Positions 61,867 through 64,000 of a DNA stretch of 64,000 nt are shown here, piece after piece; within the stretch, counting starts at the first letter, position 1; each line of letters opens with the position of its first letter. Under the pieces are notes generated by a model. The model ran no database searches, had not been told where the DNA came from, and saw nothing but the letters and a program-made list of their open reading frames with translations. Made by a program: the position numbers and the translations under genes. Source of the DNA: Clostridium_AW malenominatum (GTDB lineage Bacteria > Bacillota > Clostridia > Clostridiales > Clostridiaceae); assembly GCF_039521365.1 (NCBI RefSeq), contig NZ_BAAACF010000001.1, forward strand, positions 1,054,001 to 1,118,000. The letters run 5' to 3'.

Positions 61867-62328
61867 ATGGAAAGTTTTAAGCCCGATTCTTTATATCATA
61901 TTTTTGCGCAAGTTATAAAACTTCATTTTAATCGCACTCATCAATTACTTGAGAAAATCGGAGTATATCCAGGGCAACCACCTTTACTCATTGCCCTTCA
62001 TATAAAAGATGGTAGAAGCCAAAAGGAGTTGGCTGAAAGACTTAAAATAAAACCAGCCACAATAAACATTATGGTGAAACGAATGGAAAAGGCAAACATT
62101 GTAAGGCGTTGTCAAGATGAAGAAGACCAGCGCATTATAAGAGTGTACTTAACAGAAGAAGGTAAAAAAACTTGTAGAGAAGTTTTTGAAATCATGAAAG
62201 GCTTAGAGTCTGAATGTTTTAGTAATTTTACAGCAGAAGAGGAAGTTTTGCTTCGTAGATTATTTATGCAAATGAAAGATAACCTAACTAAGGTAGTTGA
62301 CAAAAAAGATGGAGATGATTGTTTATGA
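61867..62328 (+). CDS. MarR-family transcriptional regulator
   Basis: 153 aa. Winged helix about residues 30-105: IALHIKDGRSQKELAERLKI, IKPATINIMVKRMEKANIV, RRCQDEEDQRIIRVYLTEEG. GGAGGTG site. Its stop overlaps the start of the ABC exporter gene (ATGA), so it very likely represses that exporter. Confidence 0.92.
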   Translation: MESFKPDSLYHIFAQVIKLHFNRTHQLLEKIGVYPGQPPLLIALHIKDGRSQKELAERLKIKPATINIMVKRMEKANIVRRCQDEEDQRIIRVYLTEEGKKTCREVFEIMKGLESECFSNFTAEEEVLLRRLFMQMKDNLTKVVDKKDGDDCL

Positions 62329-64000
62329 TTAAATTGTTCAAGTTTTTAAAGCCATATACAGCATCAATAATAGCTGTACTTGTACTAGTGTTTTTCCAAT
62401 CCTTATCTGAATTATATCTTCCTACGTTAATGTCAAATATAGTTGATACAGGCATAGTTAAAGGAGATACAAATTACATTCTAAAAGTAGGAGGGATAAT
62501 GTTACTTGTTGCAGCTGCAGGTACTATATGCACAGTTTTTGCAAGCTTTTTATCATCAAAAATTGCAACAGGTTTTGGTAAAATTTTAAGAAATAATGTT
62601 TTTTCAAGAGTTGAAAGTTACTCACTAGAGGAGTTTGATAAAATAGGAACCTCTTCTCTTATAACAAGAACTACCAATGATATTAACCAAGTTCAGCAAG
62701 TCATAATCATAATACTTCGTATGATGGTTAGTGCACCTATGATGTGTATAGGTGGTATTATTATGGCAGTATCAAAGGAACCTAAATTATCATTAATAAT
62801 TGTTGCTGTAATTCCAATTCTTGCAATTTCCATTTTTATGGTAGTAAGAAAAGGAATACCGCTATTTAAAATAATGCAGACAAAACTTGATAAGTTGAAT
62901 CTTGTTTTACGTGAAGGACTTACAGGGATAAGAGTAATTCGCGCATTTAATCGTGATGATCATGAAAAGAAGCGTTTTAATGAGGCGAACTTAGATCTTA
63001 CAAGTACTGCTATTAAAGTAAATAAAATAATGGCAGCTCTAATGCCTGTAATGATGTTAGTTTTAAACCTTACAACAGTAGCAATAATTTGGTTTGGTGG
63101 TAAAAGAATAGAACTAGGTTACATGCAAGTTGGAGACTTAATGGCATTTATTCAATATGTTATGCAAATAATGTTCTCCTTAATTATGGTTTCTATGATG
63201 TTTGTGCTAGTACCACGTGCTTCAGCTTCAGCTATTAGAATTAATGAAGTATTAAATATCGTTCCTCAAATAAATGATCCTGAAGAAGGTAAAGTTTCAA
63301 AAGGCAAAAGAGGTTATGTAGAATTTAGAAATGTTACATTTAGTTATCCAGGAGCAGGCGAACCAGCAATTAAGAATATTTCTTTCAGTGCAGGACCAGG
63401 AGAGGTAACTGCTATCATAGGGGGAACAGGTTCGGGAAAATCAACAATGATTAACCTTATTCCAAGATTCTATGATGTAGATAGTGGAAATGTTTTAGTC
63501 GATGATATAGATGTTAGGGAAGTATCTCAAGAAGATTTAAGGGAGAAAATTGGCTTTGTTCCTCAAAAAGCAGTTTTATTTAGTGGAACCATTGAAGAAA
63601 ATATAAGATATGGGAAAGAAGATGCTTCAAAAGAAGAAATTATACATGCTTCAGAAATAGCTCAGGCAACAGAATTTATAGGAAATATGCAAGATGGATT
63701 TAATTCTGTAATTGCTCAGGGAGGTACTAACGTATCTGGAGGACAAAAGCAACGTTTATCTATTGCCCGCGCACTGGTTAGAAAACCAGAAATATATATA
63801 TTTGATGATAGCTTCTCAGCTCTCGATTTTAAAACCGATGCAAAATTACGTGCAGCATTGAAAGAAGAAACAAAAAACTCCACTATGATTGTAGTTGCAC
63901 AAAGAGTAAGTACTGTTATGAATGCAGATAGGATTATAGTTTTAGATGAAGGTGAAATTGTAGGAATGGGTACGCATAGAGAGCTTTTAAATAACTGTGG
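62325..64000 (+). CDS. ABC multidrug exporter half-transporter (cut by the window edge)
   Basis: At least 558 codons, still open at the right edge; a full protein would be about 575-580 aa. Transmembrane domain about residues 1-310 (six helices), then an ATPase with Walker A GGTGSGKST, Q-loop FVPQKAVLFSGT, signature VSGGQKQRLSIARAL, Walker B YIFDDSFSALD. The NBD shows a DD instead of DE at the end of Walker B, as in one subunit of heterodimeric exporters such as YheI/BmrC. A partner gene probably follows outside the window. Confidence 0.9.
   Translation, partial: MIKLFKFLKPYTASIIAVLVLVFFQSLSELYLPTLMSNIVDTGIVKGDTNYILKVGGIMLLVAAAGTICTVFASFLSSKIATGFGKILRNNVFSRVESYSLEEFDKIGTSSLITRTTNDINQVQQVIIIILRMMVSAPMMCIGGIIMAVSKEPKLSLIIVAVIPILAISIFMVVRKGIPLFKIMQTKLDKLNLVLREGLTGIRVIRAFNRDDHEKKRFNEANLDLTSTAIKVNKIMAALMPVMMLVLNLTTVAIIWFGGKRIELGYMQVGDLMAFIQYVMQIMFSLIMVSMMFVLVPRASASAIRINEVLNIVPQINDPEEGKVSKGKRGYVEFRNVTFSYPGAGEPAIKNISFSAGPGEVTAIIGGTGSGKSTMINLIPRFYDVDSGNVLVDDIDVREVSQEDLREKIGFVPQKAVLFSGTIEENIRYGKEDASKEEIIHASEIAQATEFIGNMQDGFNSVIAQGGTNVSGGQKQRLSIARALVRKPEIYIFDDSFSALDFKTDAKLRAALKEETKNSTMIVVAQRVSTVMNADRIIVLDEGEIVGMGTHRELLNNC

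Overview
The window is typical of a low-GC, spore-forming Firmicute, most likely Clostridium in the strict sense. It is AT-rich, has strong GGAGG-type ribosome binding sites, carries many small U-tailed hairpin terminators, and encodes sporulation-type proteins (CotF-like coat protein, LysM/GH18 cortex-hydrolase type, 3D-domain protein, CotH family). No rRNA, tRNA, CRISPR array or intact transposon was seen. All names come from reading motifs and family resemblance; no database search was run.

Layout. 1-3.3 kb: two-component system and lipoprotein. 3.4-12.9 kb: a catabolic-looking island under a FadR-type GntR regulator with its own perfect operator palindrome: AtuA-family protein, DUF4387 protein, an LplB/YtcP/LplA-type ABC importer without ATPase, and two ADP-ribosylglycohydrolase-fold proteins. 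12.9-20.6 kb: PAP2/haloperoxidase-like enzyme, small zinc-ribbon protein, DUF2207 and DUF1189 membrane proteins, nitroreductase, coat proteins, an IS3 transposase remnant, and a G5/3D cell-wall protein. 20.8-25.1 kb: nagA, then an adenine riboswitch in front of adenosine deaminase, then speD-speE. 25.2-27.3 kb: LysM/GH18 hydrolase and an AraC-type regulator that has lost (or uses a non-standard) start codon. 27.4-31.1 kb: Fur-box-preceded YclNOPQ-like siderophore importer. 31.2-34.9 kb: TPP riboswitch followed by a TatD-like hydrolase, a thiamine-binding DUF77 protein and a ThiXYZ-like importer. 34.9-40.2 kb: flotillin, small membrane proteins, GNAT acetyltransferase, HTH/DUF4180 pair, HNH-like repeat protein, flavodoxin.

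40.5-47.3 kb is a tight six-gene operon (GH16, processive GT2, VTC-domain, DUF4956, large CotH kinase with LTD and InlB-type repeats, degenerate NodB-like deacetylase), best read as a surface polymer synthesis and attachment system. 47.3-64 kb: a histidyl-tRNA-synthetase fragment, small membrane proteins, two separate ECF sigma / DUF4179 anti-sigma-like modules with similar candidate promoters, a Tet(M)-like GTPase coupled to DUF1653, an MFS transporter, twin 67-residue proteins, an Fe-S protein, FUSC-type exporter, RNase Z, a membrane M28 peptidase, and a MarR/ABC exporter operon cut by the right edge.

The two best candidates for undescribed biology are the GntR-AtuA-DUF4387-ABC-ADP-ribosylglycohydrolase island and the GH16-GT2-VTC-DUF4956-CotH-deacetylase operon.
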